This document shows positions 51,608 through 59,907 of a stretch of 64,000 nucleotides of DNA, piece by piece. Made by a program: the position numbers and the translations under genes. The stretch spans positions 1,928,501 to 1,992,500 of the forward strand of contig NZ_CP022121.1 of the NCBI RefSeq assembly GCF_002224645.1, given 5' to 3'. Under the pieces are notes generated by a model that saw only the letters and a list, made by a program, of their open reading frames with translations, was not told the origin of the DNA and made no database searches. Position 1 is the stretch's first letter. Each line of letters begins with the position of its first letter. Origin of the DNA: Dehalobacterium formicoaceticum (GTDB lineage Bacteria; Bacillota; Dehalobacteriia; Dehalobacteriales; Dehalobacteriaceae).

Positions 51608-53131
51608 CTCAACTTTCGCAGAAAGAAACAGCCAGTCGTTCCTTGAAAAACGAGGGTAAATTGCTGATTAAGAAGTCAATCAGTTTGCGGATTTCTGCCT
51701 CTGCCAGTTGTAGTTGCTCTTGTAAAAATTGTTCCATTAGGAAGAAGATTCTCTGTAGCGCCTCCACTAAGCTGATATCCTGTAACTCGTCGCAACAGAT
51801 GTAGAAAAGGTTGCCAATGGTTCTCGGGTCTTCACCGTTTCGGCTCTCCAAAGCCAGCATGATGTATCGGATAAACACGATGGTAACGTGCGCCACCATG
51901 GAATCATAAGAACGTCCCTGAAACTCTTTGGACAACCCGAGATAGGACTTGGACATCTTGAAGAAAACCTCGATGTTCCAACGCTTCCCATAAATGCGGA
52001 TGACCTCTTCATCCGGAAGTTCAGTATCGGTGGTGAGGAGCGCTAGCCATTTCTTCTTGGCTCTTCTGTCCCTGACAAATACGATCTTAGCTTGTACTGG
52101 TTCGCCGCTTGACATCTGGCCAATTTCTACAATGATAGAGGCAAGGACTTTGGCCCGACCCCGTTTCTTTTTGACTGCGGCATACAGCTTGTTCAGGGTG
52201 AGATTTTGTCCCTGGTATTCATATTTGACTGTGGGCATCGACTTAAGCATACAGATGGTGTGAAGTTGCTGTTCCAATACCTTTCTGATCACGACGGGAA
52301 AGGAAAACCAACTGTCAAACAGGAGGTAGCTGGCCGGAACCATGTACGCCTTGGCTTGTTTTAGCAGTTCCAACAACACTTCAGTGCTCTTGTGGATAGC
52401 CTCTTTACGTCTCTTATAGCCGTTTGTCCGTTTGTCCATAGCATTCATGCCTTGTAGTCGGTTCGATTCCTTCTCTGAGCTAAGCAGGGAGAAGGCTAGA
52501 GGCAAAAAGGTGTTGCCGTCTGACCAACCCAAGGTTAGCATTCGGAAGCCTCGGACGTATTTGTGTTCCACATGGTCGTAGACCCTAGCCAGAAGTTCTA
52601 CTGCCTTGCTTCGGGATCGACTGAAAAGGGAGTCATCGATGATAAAGACATTGACTCGCTTCTCGTCAGTGAGCGGTACGATGTGGTTTTGAATGATCTG
52701 GGAGCTGAGCAGCAGCAAGAACTTACGCCAGTTGTAGTAGCAGTTGTTCAGAAATCGGTAGACAGCATCTTTTTGAAATGGGGCGTTGTTGGCATCGGTG
52801 TTCAGATAGCGCCATAGGTTTTTGCCCATAAAGATCAGCGTCACGAGAAACTGTAGTAGGTCTTTGCAAGGAAAGCCCTTCTGTTTAAAAAAGTTCGACT
52901 GCTTTAATGTTTGGCCAATTTTATGTTCCTTGAAAAAGTTTGCAACGTAATTGGCTGACTCCTTTTCAGAAGCTATTTTTTTTGGTAATATAGAAGTCAC
53001 AAGAACACCCTTCTTTCTATGGAATAATTGGGTTTTGTCACTTCAATTTTACCATATCGAGGGGGTGTTTTTGTTGTTAAATTTCATATTTACCAAGGGT
53101 TTGAGGACATTTTTCTAGTGCGAAAGTTGAG
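51608..53131 (-). mobile_element. Complete IS4-family insertion sequence, about 1.52 kb
   Basis: Ends are 13-bp perfect inverted repeats (CTCAACTTTCGCA at 51608-51620 and its complement at 53119-53131). They are flanked by the 7-bp direct duplication GTATTAA. One intact transposase gene fills the element. The perfect duplication and intact gene suggest recent insertion. It separates the PucR gene from the ABC transporter genes. Confidence 0.95.
51609..53000 (-). CDS. IS4-family DDE transposase
   Basis: The 463-residue transposase has the DDE catalytic residues in VFIIDDSLFS and LLFDSWFS, and a Glu in the IS4 signature Y-(2)-R-(3)-E-(6)-K, seen as YGKRWNIEVFFKMSK. The stop codon lies inside the left inverted repeat, as is common in compact elements. 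No frameshift or internal stop is seen, so it may be active. Confidence 0.95.
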   Translation of the reverse strand: MTSILPKKIASEKESANYVANFFKEHKIGQTLKQSNFFKQKGFPCKDLLQFLVTLIFMGKNLWRYLNTDANNAPFQKDAVYRFLNNCYYNWRKFLLLLSSQIIQNHIVPLTDEKRVNVFIIDDSLFSRSRSKAVELLARVYDHVEHKYVRGFRMLTLGWSDGNTFLPLAFSLLSSEKESNRLQGMNAMDKRTNGYKRRKEAIHKSTEVLLELLKQAKAYMVPASYLLFDSWFSFPVVIRKVLEQQLHTICMLKSMPTVKYEYQGQNLTLNKLYAAVKKKRGRAKVLASIIVEIGQMSSGEPVQAKIVFVRDRRAKKKWLALLTTDTELPDEEVIRIYGKRWNIEVFFKMSKSYLGLSKEFQGRSYDSMVAHVTIVFIRYIMLALESRNGEDPRTIGNLFYICCDELQDISLVEALQRIFFLMEQFLQEQLQLAEAEIRKLIDFLISNLPSFFKERLAVSFCES

Positions 53132-53197
53132 GTATTAATTATTGTATGCTAATGATAATATAAACAGAAGACTAATCATGCTTTTGGCAGTACGATA

Positions 53198-53300
53198 GTG
53201 AACTCGTTCAGCGTAAGCTGAATACCGGTGCTTCAGATTGTGAACGATCTCACCTGGGTAAAAACAGGAAATCCCACTCATAGAAGCGGGAGTCTTGGAA
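53198..53300 (+). repeat. Orphan ~105-bp element resembling an IS200/IS605 end (copy 2)
   Basis: This copy has the same architecture as the element at 14651-14755 but lies on the other strand: GTGAACTCGTTCAGC, a hairpin with GCTGAA, then GCTTCAGATTG, and a final CCCACTCATAGAAGCGGGAG hairpin with AGTCTTGGAA. It lies between the IS4 element and the ABC transporter genes, about 45 bases before the first ATPase, so it may influence transcription of the ABC operon. Confidence 0.6.
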
Positions 53301-53343
53301 TTCGATCAAGGATCATATAACGTACAGAGTTGGGAGTGATAAA

Positions 53344-54096
53344 ATGTCTGTAACAAAAAGAGAAGCCAAGGTAAGCGTAAACAATTTAACGAAAAGCTTT
53401 GGCGATCTGTTGGTCTTAAATGACATTAATTTCACCGTGGGTAAAGGTGAATTTCTTGTGATTGTGGGACCGACAGGATGTGGCAAGACCACCTTTTTAA
53501 ATGTGCTTTCCACCCTTTATCCTGCCACCAAAGGGAATATTTTAATTGACGGGGAACCGGCTGATCCCAAGAAACACAATATTTCCTTCGTTTTTCAGGA
53601 GCCATCCTGTCTGCCTTGGCGCACCGTGCGGGATAACATCGCCTACGGCATGGAAGTAAAGAAATTTCCCCCCGATAAACTAAAAAAAGAATTGGATAAA
53701 GTGATGGAAGTGGTAGGACTGACAGAATGTGCCGATCTTTATCCCAACCAGATTTCTTCCAGTATGGAACAAAGGGTGGCCATTGCCAGGGCCTTTTCCG
53801 TCAATCCGGACCTGCTCCTGATGGACGAGCCGTATGGACAACTGGATGTGAAGCTGCGCTTCTATCTGGAGGATGAACTGATCCGTATCTGGAAGGAATT
53901 TGGAAATACCGTACTTTTTGTCACCCATAATATTGAAGAAGCTGTTTATGTGGCGGAAAGAATCTTAATCCTCAGCAATAAACCGACAACGATCAAGGCC
54001 GAGGTCCATGTGGATTTACCAAGACCTCGTAATTATCTTGATCCGGAATTTATTCGGATCAGAAAAGAAGTTACTGAATTAATAAGGTGGTGGTGA
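53344..54096 (+). CDS. ABC transporter ATPase 1 (NitT/TauT type) with degenerate signature motif
   Basis: This 250-residue importer ATPase has Walker A GPTGCGKTT, Walker B LLLMDEPYGQLD and an intact H-loop (VTHNIEEA). The signature usually reads LSGGMxQR; here it is ISSSMEQRVAIARA, with both glycines gone. In a heterodimer with ATPase 2 (57022), its own nucleotide site would be completed by the intact signature of the partner, while its bad signature faces the partner's site. It heads the group ATPase 1-binding protein-permease 1-permease 2-ATPase 2. The start ATG follows GGGAGTG. Confidence 0.9.
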   Translation: MSVTKREAKVSVNNLTKSFGDLLVLNDINFTVGKGEFLVIVGPTGCGKTTFLNVLSTLYPATKGNILIDGEPADPKKHNISFVFQEPSCLPWRTVRDNIAYGMEVKKFPPDKLKKELDKVMEVVGLTECADLYPNQISSSMEQRVAIARAFSVNPDLLLMDEPYGQLDVKLRFYLEDELIRIWKEFGNTVLFVTHNIEEAVYVAERILILSNKPTTIKAEVHVDLPRPRNYLDPEFIRIRKEVTELIRWW

Positions 54097-54205
54097 TTAT
54101 TGGGTTCAGTGAGATAGAATAACTTATGGTTTTTTTGTTTCAAGGATCAAGATTTTGGCGCTGATTTTTCTTATGATTTTCCAAAAGAAAATGGAGGTAA
54201 GAAAC

Positions 54206-55306
54206 ATGAAAAAATGCTCTTCTTTTAAGTTATTGGCAGTTTTCCTCGGCTTGATTTTGTTTTCTTTTGCGTTAACCGCGTGCGGCGGCTCTAATGGCAC
54301 AGATTCAGGAGATGGGGATAAAGTTACTAAATTAAATGCAGCCTTTTTAGGTCAAATTGATGCCTGGCCCATCTATACCGCAACTATGGACGGTACTGAT
54401 GAAAAATATGGCTTGGATATCGAAATGATGTTTTTTGACTCCGGGATGCCCATGATTGAAACCTTGCCGGCAAAACAATGGCAGATCGCGGATGCCGGTA
54501 GTGTGCCTTCTCTGATGGCCAGCTTAAGGTATGATGTGGAAATGGTCGGTATCGCTTCCGATGAATCCCCGGCCAATGCGGTTATGGCCAGAGCAGACAA
54601 TGCGGTCTTTAAAACCCAAGGTTCCAATCCTGATTTTCCGAAAGCTTTTGGCAGCGCGGATGACGTGCGGGGCAAAACCTTCCTGGTAACCACCGTATCC
54701 AGCGGCCATTACACCTTATCAAAATATTTGGAAGCCCTGGGATTGACTGAAAAAGATGTTGTCATTAACAACCTGGAACAAGCTCAGGCGATCAAAGCCT
54801 TTGAAAGCGGCGAGGGAGATTTCCTGGTATTATGGACGCCCTATATGTATCGTGCCTTTGAAAAAGGTTGGAAAACAGTAGCAGATGCTTCGCAGGTTGG
54901 TGCTACCACATTGATGATGTTCCTGGCTGAAAAAGATTTTGCCGCAGAACATCCTGAATTAGTCGCTCAGTTCCTGGCAGCCAATAACGAAAAAACTAAA
55001 AGATATCTTAGTGAAGGGGTAGCCTTAGTCCCGGAAATTCAAACCTATTACAAGGATTGGGCAGCTATGGATATTTCGGAGTCAGATGTTAAACTGGATA
55101 TCGAAACCCATAAACTATATACCATTGAAGAGCAAATTGCGATGATGGAAAGCGGCGAATTAGAAGCTTCCCTCACGGATGCCGCCAACTTCTTTGTTAA
55201 CCAAAACAAATTTAAACCGGAAGAATTTGATCAATTAAAAGCAAAGAAATTTGGGATTAACCCGGCTTACTTAAAAGCAGCTTTAGAAGTAAAACCTGCT
55301 GAATAA
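54206..55306 (+). CDS. ABC transporter substrate-binding lipoprotein (TauA/NMT1-like)
   Basis: The roughly 366-residue lipoprotein has a signal peptide (basic MKKCSSFK, then a hydrophobic stretch) and lipobox LTACGG, so it is anchored outside the cytoplasmic membrane. The mature part resembles the taurine/nitrate/thiamine-precursor binding family (PF09084-like). ATG at 54206 follows GGAGG; an earlier ATG at 54155 would put extra residues before the signal peptide. The gene closes with a strong terminator, perhaps making the binding protein the most abundant component. Linkage to xsc favours a sulfonate such as taurine. Confidence 0.88.
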   Translation: MKKCSSFKLLAVFLGLILFSFALTACGGSNGTDSGDGDKVTKLNAAFLGQIDAWPIYTATMDGTDEKYGLDIEMMFFDSGMPMIETLPAKQWQIADAGSVPSLMASLRYDVEMVGIASDESPANAVMARADNAVFKTQGSNPDFPKAFGSADDVRGKTFLVTTVSSGHYTLSKYLEALGLTEKDVVINNLEQAQAIKAFESGEGDFLVLWTPYMYRAFEKGWKTVADASQVGATTLMMFLAEKDFAAEHPELVAQFLAANNEKTKRYLSEGVALVPEIQTYYKDWAAMDISESDVKLDIETHKLYTIEEQIAMMESGELEASLTDAANFFVNQNKFKPEEFDQLKAKKFGINPAYLKAALEVKPAE

Positions 55307-55318
55307 TGATGTACTTCT

Positions 55319-55353
55319 CGGAGGTAGAAGGTGTTGCCTTCTACCTCCGTTTT
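55319..55353 (+). terminator. Terminator after the binding protein gene
   Basis: A perfect 13-bp stem (CGGAGGTAGAAGG/CCTTCTACCTCCG) with a 5-base loop is followed by TTTT. Partial read-through would supply the two permeases and ATPase 2. Confidence 0.85.
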
Positions 55354-55407
55354 AACAAGTCATTGCTGCACCTTTAGTTCAGATGTCATCAATTTGGGAG
55401 TGATAAA

Positions 55408-56199
55408 ATGGAGGTCAAAAATAGCGGCAATAGTTTATTTTTGCGAGTGTTGCCTTTAATCACCATCGTCTTATTCTTTGTTTTTTGGGAACTGATTGTT
55501 GTGTTTGGTGTAGTGCCGAACCAGTTATTGGCGTCCCCTACCCAGGTGGTTGCCCTGTTTATTGATAAGCTGACCAATGTTAATCCCGACGGTGCTCTTC
55601 TTTGGGATCATGCGAAAGTCAGTTTGATGGAGGGGCTTACCGGGTATATTTTGGCTTTGGTTATTGGTATTCCCCTTGGTTTGGCCATGGGATGGTTTAA
55701 AACCCTGGACGGTTTGGTTCGTCCCATCTTTGAGATTGTTCGTCCGATTCCGTCAGTTGCCTGGATTCCTTTATGCATCATCTGGTTTGGTACGGGACTG
55801 GCCAGTAAAGCCTTCATCATTTTCGTCGGCGGCTTGGTGCCCTGTGTCATCAATTCTTACGCCGGTGTACAAATGACCAATCCCACCTTTATTCGTATGG
55901 CTCGAACCTATGGGGCGAATAATTGGGAAATATTTAAAAATATTTGTGTACCGTCGGCTTTACCAATGGTATTTGGCGGCTTACAGGTGGCGCTGGCGGC
56001 TTGCTGGACCTGTTTGGTTGCCGCAGAATTGGTTGGGGCTGATGCCGGTCTGGGATTTTTGATCACTATGGGCAGACGGTTGCTCATGCCTGATATGATT
56101 ATCTTAGGTATGGTCATGGTTGCTCTCACCGGGGTTATTATGGCGATTATTATTGACAAGGTAGAGAAACGCCTCGTAAAAGGGCTAAGAAGGGGGTAA
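55408..56199 (+). CDS. ABC transporter permease 1 (TauC/SsuC type)
   Basis: The 263-residue membrane protein has about six spans and the cytoplasmic coupling motif around residues 160-185 (ARTYGANNWEIFKNICVPSALP; the EAA loop that docks to the ATPase). It belongs to the binding-protein-dependent inner-membrane permeases for nitrate, sulfonates and taurine. It pairs with permease 2, encoded four bases after it, to form a heterodimeric channel. Confidence 0.92.
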   Translation: MEVKNSGNSLFLRVLPLITIVLFFVFWELIVVFGVVPNQLLASPTQVVALFIDKLTNVNPDGALLWDHAKVSLMEGLTGYILALVIGIPLGLAMGWFKTLDGLVRPIFEIVRPIPSVAWIPLCIIWFGTGLASKAFIIFVGGLVPCVINSYAGVQMTNPTFIRMARTYGANNWEIFKNICVPSALPMVFGGLQVALAACWTCLVAAELVGADAGLGFLITMGRRLLMPDMIILGMVMVALTGVIMAIIIDKVEKRLVKGLRRG

Positions 56200-56203
56200 A
56201 AAA

Positions 56204-57043
56204 GTGAGCAAACAAGCATTAGAAGCAAGCTGCCCGGCCGATGCCAATGTCAACAAAGGACCGAATCAGCTATTAAACCTTCTGCGCAATAAGCGTGTTT
56301 TAAATCTAATCTCCATCCTTTCCTTTTTAGGCATCTGGGATTTGCTGGTGCTTTACGGATTCGCCCCATTAATGCCCAGGCCCATTGAAGTTGTTCAGTC
56401 TTTATATCAGATGCTTATAGAACCACTGGCAGGAAAAACGATCATTGGTCACGTCTGGATCAGTTTTCGCCGGGTAATTATTGCCTTTTTCATTGCTGCC
56501 GGAATCGGGATTCCCATTGGGGTCCTGATGGGATTTAATAAATATGCCTATGCCATAATTAAACCCATTTTTGAATTTTTCAAACCCATGCCTCCTATTG
56601 CCTGGATTTCATTATCCATTTTATGGTTTGGGATCGGAGAAACCTCTAAGATATTTATTATTCTTATTGGAGCCGTGGTTCCTGTGATCATTAACTCCTT
56701 TAACGGAATTCGTTTAGTGGAGCCGGAACTGTATGATTGTATCAGAAATCTGGGTGCCAATTATCGGCAGGAACATATACAGGTGACCTTTCCTGCCTCT
56801 TATCCGGCAATTTTTGCCGGATTGCAAGTAGCCCTCAGTACCTCATGGACCTGCGTCGTAGCTGCTGAACTGGTGGGAGCGAGAGAAGGGGTAGGCTTTA
56901 TTATCGTTCAAGGTATGAATGTGGATAATACGGCGATGATTATTGCCGGGATGTTAGTCATCTGTCTCGTATCTTTTCTTAGTTCGCTCGCCATAAACTA
57001 TGTGGAAAGGTGGCTTTGTCCATGGAAAAGAACGCTGGATTAA
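56204..57043 (+). CDS. ABC transporter permease 2 (TauC/SsuC type)
   Basis: The 279-residue membrane protein has about six spans, with an EAA loop near IRNLGANYRQEHIQVTFPASYP. It is related to permease 1 but clearly diverged (both have ALxxxWTCxVAAELVGA). Having two different permease genes is unusual in this family, which normally uses a homodimer, and fits the two different ATPases. It begins just after permease 1 and overlaps the start of ATPase 2. Confidence 0.92.
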   Translation: MSKQALEASCPADANVNKGPNQLLNLLRNKRVLNLISILSFLGIWDLLVLYGFAPLMPRPIEVVQSLYQMLIEPLAGKTIIGHVWISFRRVIIAFFIAAGIGIPIGVLMGFNKYAYAIIKPIFEFFKPMPPIAWISLSILWFGIGETSKIFIILIGAVVPVIINSFNGIRLVEPELYDCIRNLGANYRQEHIQVTFPASYPAIFAGLQVALSTSWTCVVAAELVGAREGVGFIIVQGMNVDNTAMIIAGMLVICLVSFLSSLAINYVERWLCPWKRTLD

Positions 57044-57819
57044 AGAAGACGCAAAAGAAATCGACGGCTCCGGAAGGGAAAAAGATGATCGAATTCGTCG
57101 GCACGACCAAGAATTTTGATGAGAAAAAAGTCTTGAGCGAAATGGACTTTTCCGTATATGAAAACGAATTTGTTGTCATCCTGGGACCGGGGCAGTCGGG
57201 GAAAAGCACCCTATTCCGCATGATTGCCGGGTTTGAACAACCGACGACCGGAAAGGTCTATGTGGATGGTAAGGAAGTAGACGGACCGGGACCTTCCGTA
57301 GGTTTCGTTTTCCAAAGATACACCCTTTTCCCTTGGCAAACCGTGTTGGGAAATGTGGAAATGGGTCCGAAACTACGTGGCGTGCCCAAAAAAGAAAGAA
57401 GAGAACGGGCGGCCCATTATATTAAATTAGTTGGCCTTGAAGGATTTGAAGATCGTTATCCCCATCAGCTGAGCGGGGGTATGAAGCAGCGGGTAGGGAT
57501 TGCCCGAGCCTATGTAAATGAGCCGAAGCTGCTTCTTTTGGATGAACCTTTCGGCCAATTAGATGCACAGACCAGAATTTTAATGGAACAGGAAATCAGT
57601 CGGATCTGGGAAGCAGACAAAAGGACGATTTGTTTTGTCACCAATAATATTGATGAAGCGATTTTCCTGGCGGATCGCATCATCACTTTAGACGGCAAGC
57701 TGCCTGGTCGTATGAACAGAAGTTACGATGTCAATTTGCCCCGGCCCAGGGAATTTACCGACCTGGAATTTTTGAAATTACGACAGCAAATAACGGATGA
57801 AACCGAATTAGTATTATAG
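57022..57819 (+). CDS. ABC transporter ATPase 2 (NitT/TauT type) with altered H-loop
   Basis: The roughly 265-residue ATPase has intact Walker A (GPGQSGKST), signature LSGGMKQRVGIARA and Walker B LLLLDEPFGQLD, but the H-loop His is replaced by Asn (FVTNNIDEA instead of VTHDIDEA). ATPase 1 has the complementary defect in its signature. Together they predict one normal and one degenerate ATP site, as in heterodimeric ABC proteins. The ATG at 57022, inside the last codons of permease 2, implies translational coupling; the ORF is open further upstream. Confidence 0.9.
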   Translation: MEKNAGLKKTQKKSTAPEGKKMIEFVGTTKNFDEKKVLSEMDFSVYENEFVVILGPGQSGKSTLFRMIAGFEQPTTGKVYVDGKEVDGPGPSVGFVFQRYTLFPWQTVLGNVEMGPKLRGVPKKERRERAAHYIKLVGLEGFEDRYPHQLSGGMKQRVGIARAYVNEPKLLLLDEPFGQLDAQTRILMEQEISRIWEADKRTICFVTNNIDEAIFLADRIITLDGKLPGRMNRSYDVNLPRPREFTDLEFLKLRQQITDETELVL

Positions 57820-57943
57820 AATGTGCAAGATGTATGATGGCAGGATGGGGAATAATCAAAATAGCAATCTGACAGCAGGGCTGATTTTTTTCATCTGTTG
57901 ATATTAATATGATTCCAAGGATAAACTTAGTTTCTTTATTTTG

Positions 57944-57972
57944 AAGGCGCGCCTGATGGGCGTCTTTTTTTT
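57944..57972 (+). terminator. Intrinsic terminator after ATPase 2
   Basis: AAGGCGC pairs with GGCGTCTT (with one mismatch) and is followed by a run of eight T. Confidence 0.65.
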
Positions 57973-58004
57973 ACTTTAAAAATTATAAATTTACATAAAT
58001 TAAC

Positions 58005-58080
58005 TGACACTTTGTCTATTTCATCTTATTAACATCTTAACAGAGTGCTTAATGAAAGGAAATTTCAATTATCGTATAAT
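58005..58080 (+). promoter_or_regulatory. Activator-type promoter of the APC permease
   Basis: TGACACTTTGTC at 58005 and CAGAGTGCTTAATG at 58041 are related to the pnt and xsc blocks. A perfect TATAAT at 58075-58080 falls exactly 70 bases after the first block, as the -10 does in the other members. The middle block is less conserved here. Confidence 0.45.
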
Positions 58081-58168
58081 TATGATAACGAAAATCAAAA
58101 TATTTAAAGGAGGGAATAAGGAGAAAGCTATAGTTTACGAAACTTATAAAATTTGGGAGGGGTTTTTT

Positions 58169-59659
58169 TTGCAAGAAAAGGCGCAATTAGAACGAAATTT
58201 AAAACCGTCCAATGTTTGGGCGCTGGCTCTGGGCAGTATTATAGGCTTTGGTTGTTTTGTTTTACCAGGTGATTGGATGAGAATCGCGGGTCCCTTAGGG
58301 GCAGCCATCGGTTTGGCTTTAGGGGGTCTTTTGATGATGGTTATTGGCAACAGCTATGGTTTTATGGTTAAAACCATTCCTGTGGCCGGGGGCGAGTTTG
58401 CTTATTCCTACAGTACTTTTGGCAGATATCATGCCTATTTTTGCGGTTGGCTATTATCTTTAGGTTATTTTTCCATCGTTCCTATTAATGCAACGGCGAT
58501 CCCCATTTTAGGGCAGTTTATCTTACCGGATATTTTCAGCCAGTATTATTTATATACCATTGCCGGCTGGGATGTTCATTTAGCCGATGTCGTTGTGGCA
58601 AGTGTGGCAATTCTGTTCTTCGGCTATATGAATTATCGCGGTGCTGATGTGGTGGGGCAATTCCAATTATTGATGGTCGTGATCTTAGTGGGCTCGGTCT
58701 TTTTATTAGCCGGCGGGGCCGTAATCTCTCCTGGGGCAACCTTCAGCAATTGGCAGCCACTTTTTGCTCCGGGAAACAGCGCTATTGCAGGAATTCTGGC
58801 GATCGTTGCCATTTCCCCCTGGTTATTCGTGGGCTTTGATACCATTCCTCAGGCGGCAGAAGAATTTAATTTCTCACCCAAACAAGGCCGCAATCTGATT
58901 TTTTTAGCCATCTTTTTTGGCGCTATTATGTATGTCCTGGTAACCTTATCTACCGCTATTGCCCATCCCTGGCAGGAATTGCTGGGTGCCAGCCCCATTT
59001 GGGCTACCGGTCAGGCCATGACCGATATGTTAGGACCCATTGGATTGGCAATTTTGGTCGCGGGAGTATTAATGGGGATTTTTACAGGAATTAACGGATT
59101 TTACATGGCGTCCAGCAGATTGTTGTTCGGGATGTCACGGGCAAAAATTTTGCCGGAATGGTTTTCCAAAATTCATCCCAAGCATAATACCCCTTCCAAT
59201 GCAGTACTCTTTGTGATGGTGATCGCCTTAATTGCACCCTGGTTTGGCCGGGCGGTAATTTCCTGGATCGTGGATATGTGTGCGGTAGGTACAGCGGTTG
59301 GTTACGGTTACACTGCTTTTTCTGCTTATATCCTAAGCGGTAAAGCCGGTAATGAAGAGGATAGAAAAGGACGTGCTTTCCATCTGTTTGGTTCCTTGGC
59401 TTCCTTGACATTTCTCGTCTTATTGTTGGTACCGGGCATGCCGGCCTTTTTATCCATCCCCTCCTGGGTGGCTTTGGGAGTATGGCTGGGACTGGGAGCG
59501 ATCTTTTACCTGGTTAAAGTAGGTGAATACAAGAAAATTCCCGATAATGAATTGGATCAACTGATTCTCGGCGAAAATGCCCAGGCGATTCGTAAAAATT
59601 TCAACGGGAAAGCTAATGCAAAGATCAGCGTAGCCCCAAAGCAGGGCCGGACCAGATAG
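58169..59659 (+). CDS. APC-superfamily amino acid/amine permease
   Basis: The roughly 496-residue membrane protein has about 12 spans. The first contains the APC helix-1 signature GSIIGFGCFVLPGDW. TTG at 58169 is chosen because GGGAGGGG lies six bases upstream; an ATG at 58052 would add 39 poorly conserved hydrophilic residues with no good site. The substrate is unknown: an amine, amino acid or amino-sulfonate (taurine-like) is possible from context. Transcription probably shares the activator of the xsc block. Confidence 0.88.
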   Translation: MQEKAQLERNLKPSNVWALALGSIIGFGCFVLPGDWMRIAGPLGAAIGLALGGLLMMVIGNSYGFMVKTIPVAGGEFAYSYSTFGRYHAYFCGWLLSLGYFSIVPINATAIPILGQFILPDIFSQYYLYTIAGWDVHLADVVVASVAILFFGYMNYRGADVVGQFQLLMVVILVGSVFLLAGGAVISPGATFSNWQPLFAPGNSAIAGILAIVAISPWLFVGFDTIPQAAEEFNFSPKQGRNLIFLAIFFGAIMYVLVTLSTAIAHPWQELLGASPIWATGQAMTDMLGPIGLAILVAGVLMGIFTGINGFYMASSRLLFGMSRAKILPEWFSKIHPKHNTPSNAVLFVMVIALIAPWFGRAVISWIVDMCAVGTAVGYGYTAFSAYILSGKAGNEEDRKGRAFHLFGSLASLTFLVLLLVPGMPAFLSIPSWVALGVWLGLGAIFYLVKVGEYKKIPDNELDQLILGENAQAIRKNFNGKANAKISVAPKQGRTR

Positions 59660-59907
59660 AGTGAATCTTCTATCAGTGGGGGTTTTTCGGACAAGCAGGG
59701 CGTGATCAATAATTTGCATATTATCAGGTAGATTTTTAATCCGCGGGAAGCTGGGAAACTCATTAAGGAACTAGTTACCACTATATCCAACCATTAACAG
59801 GATGGGGGGATTAGTGGTAATTAGTTTTTAGGAAAAAGAGACTTAAAAACAAGGATTTAATAAAATTATATCGAAACTATTTATGTTAGTAATAAGGAGG
59901 GAGTAAT

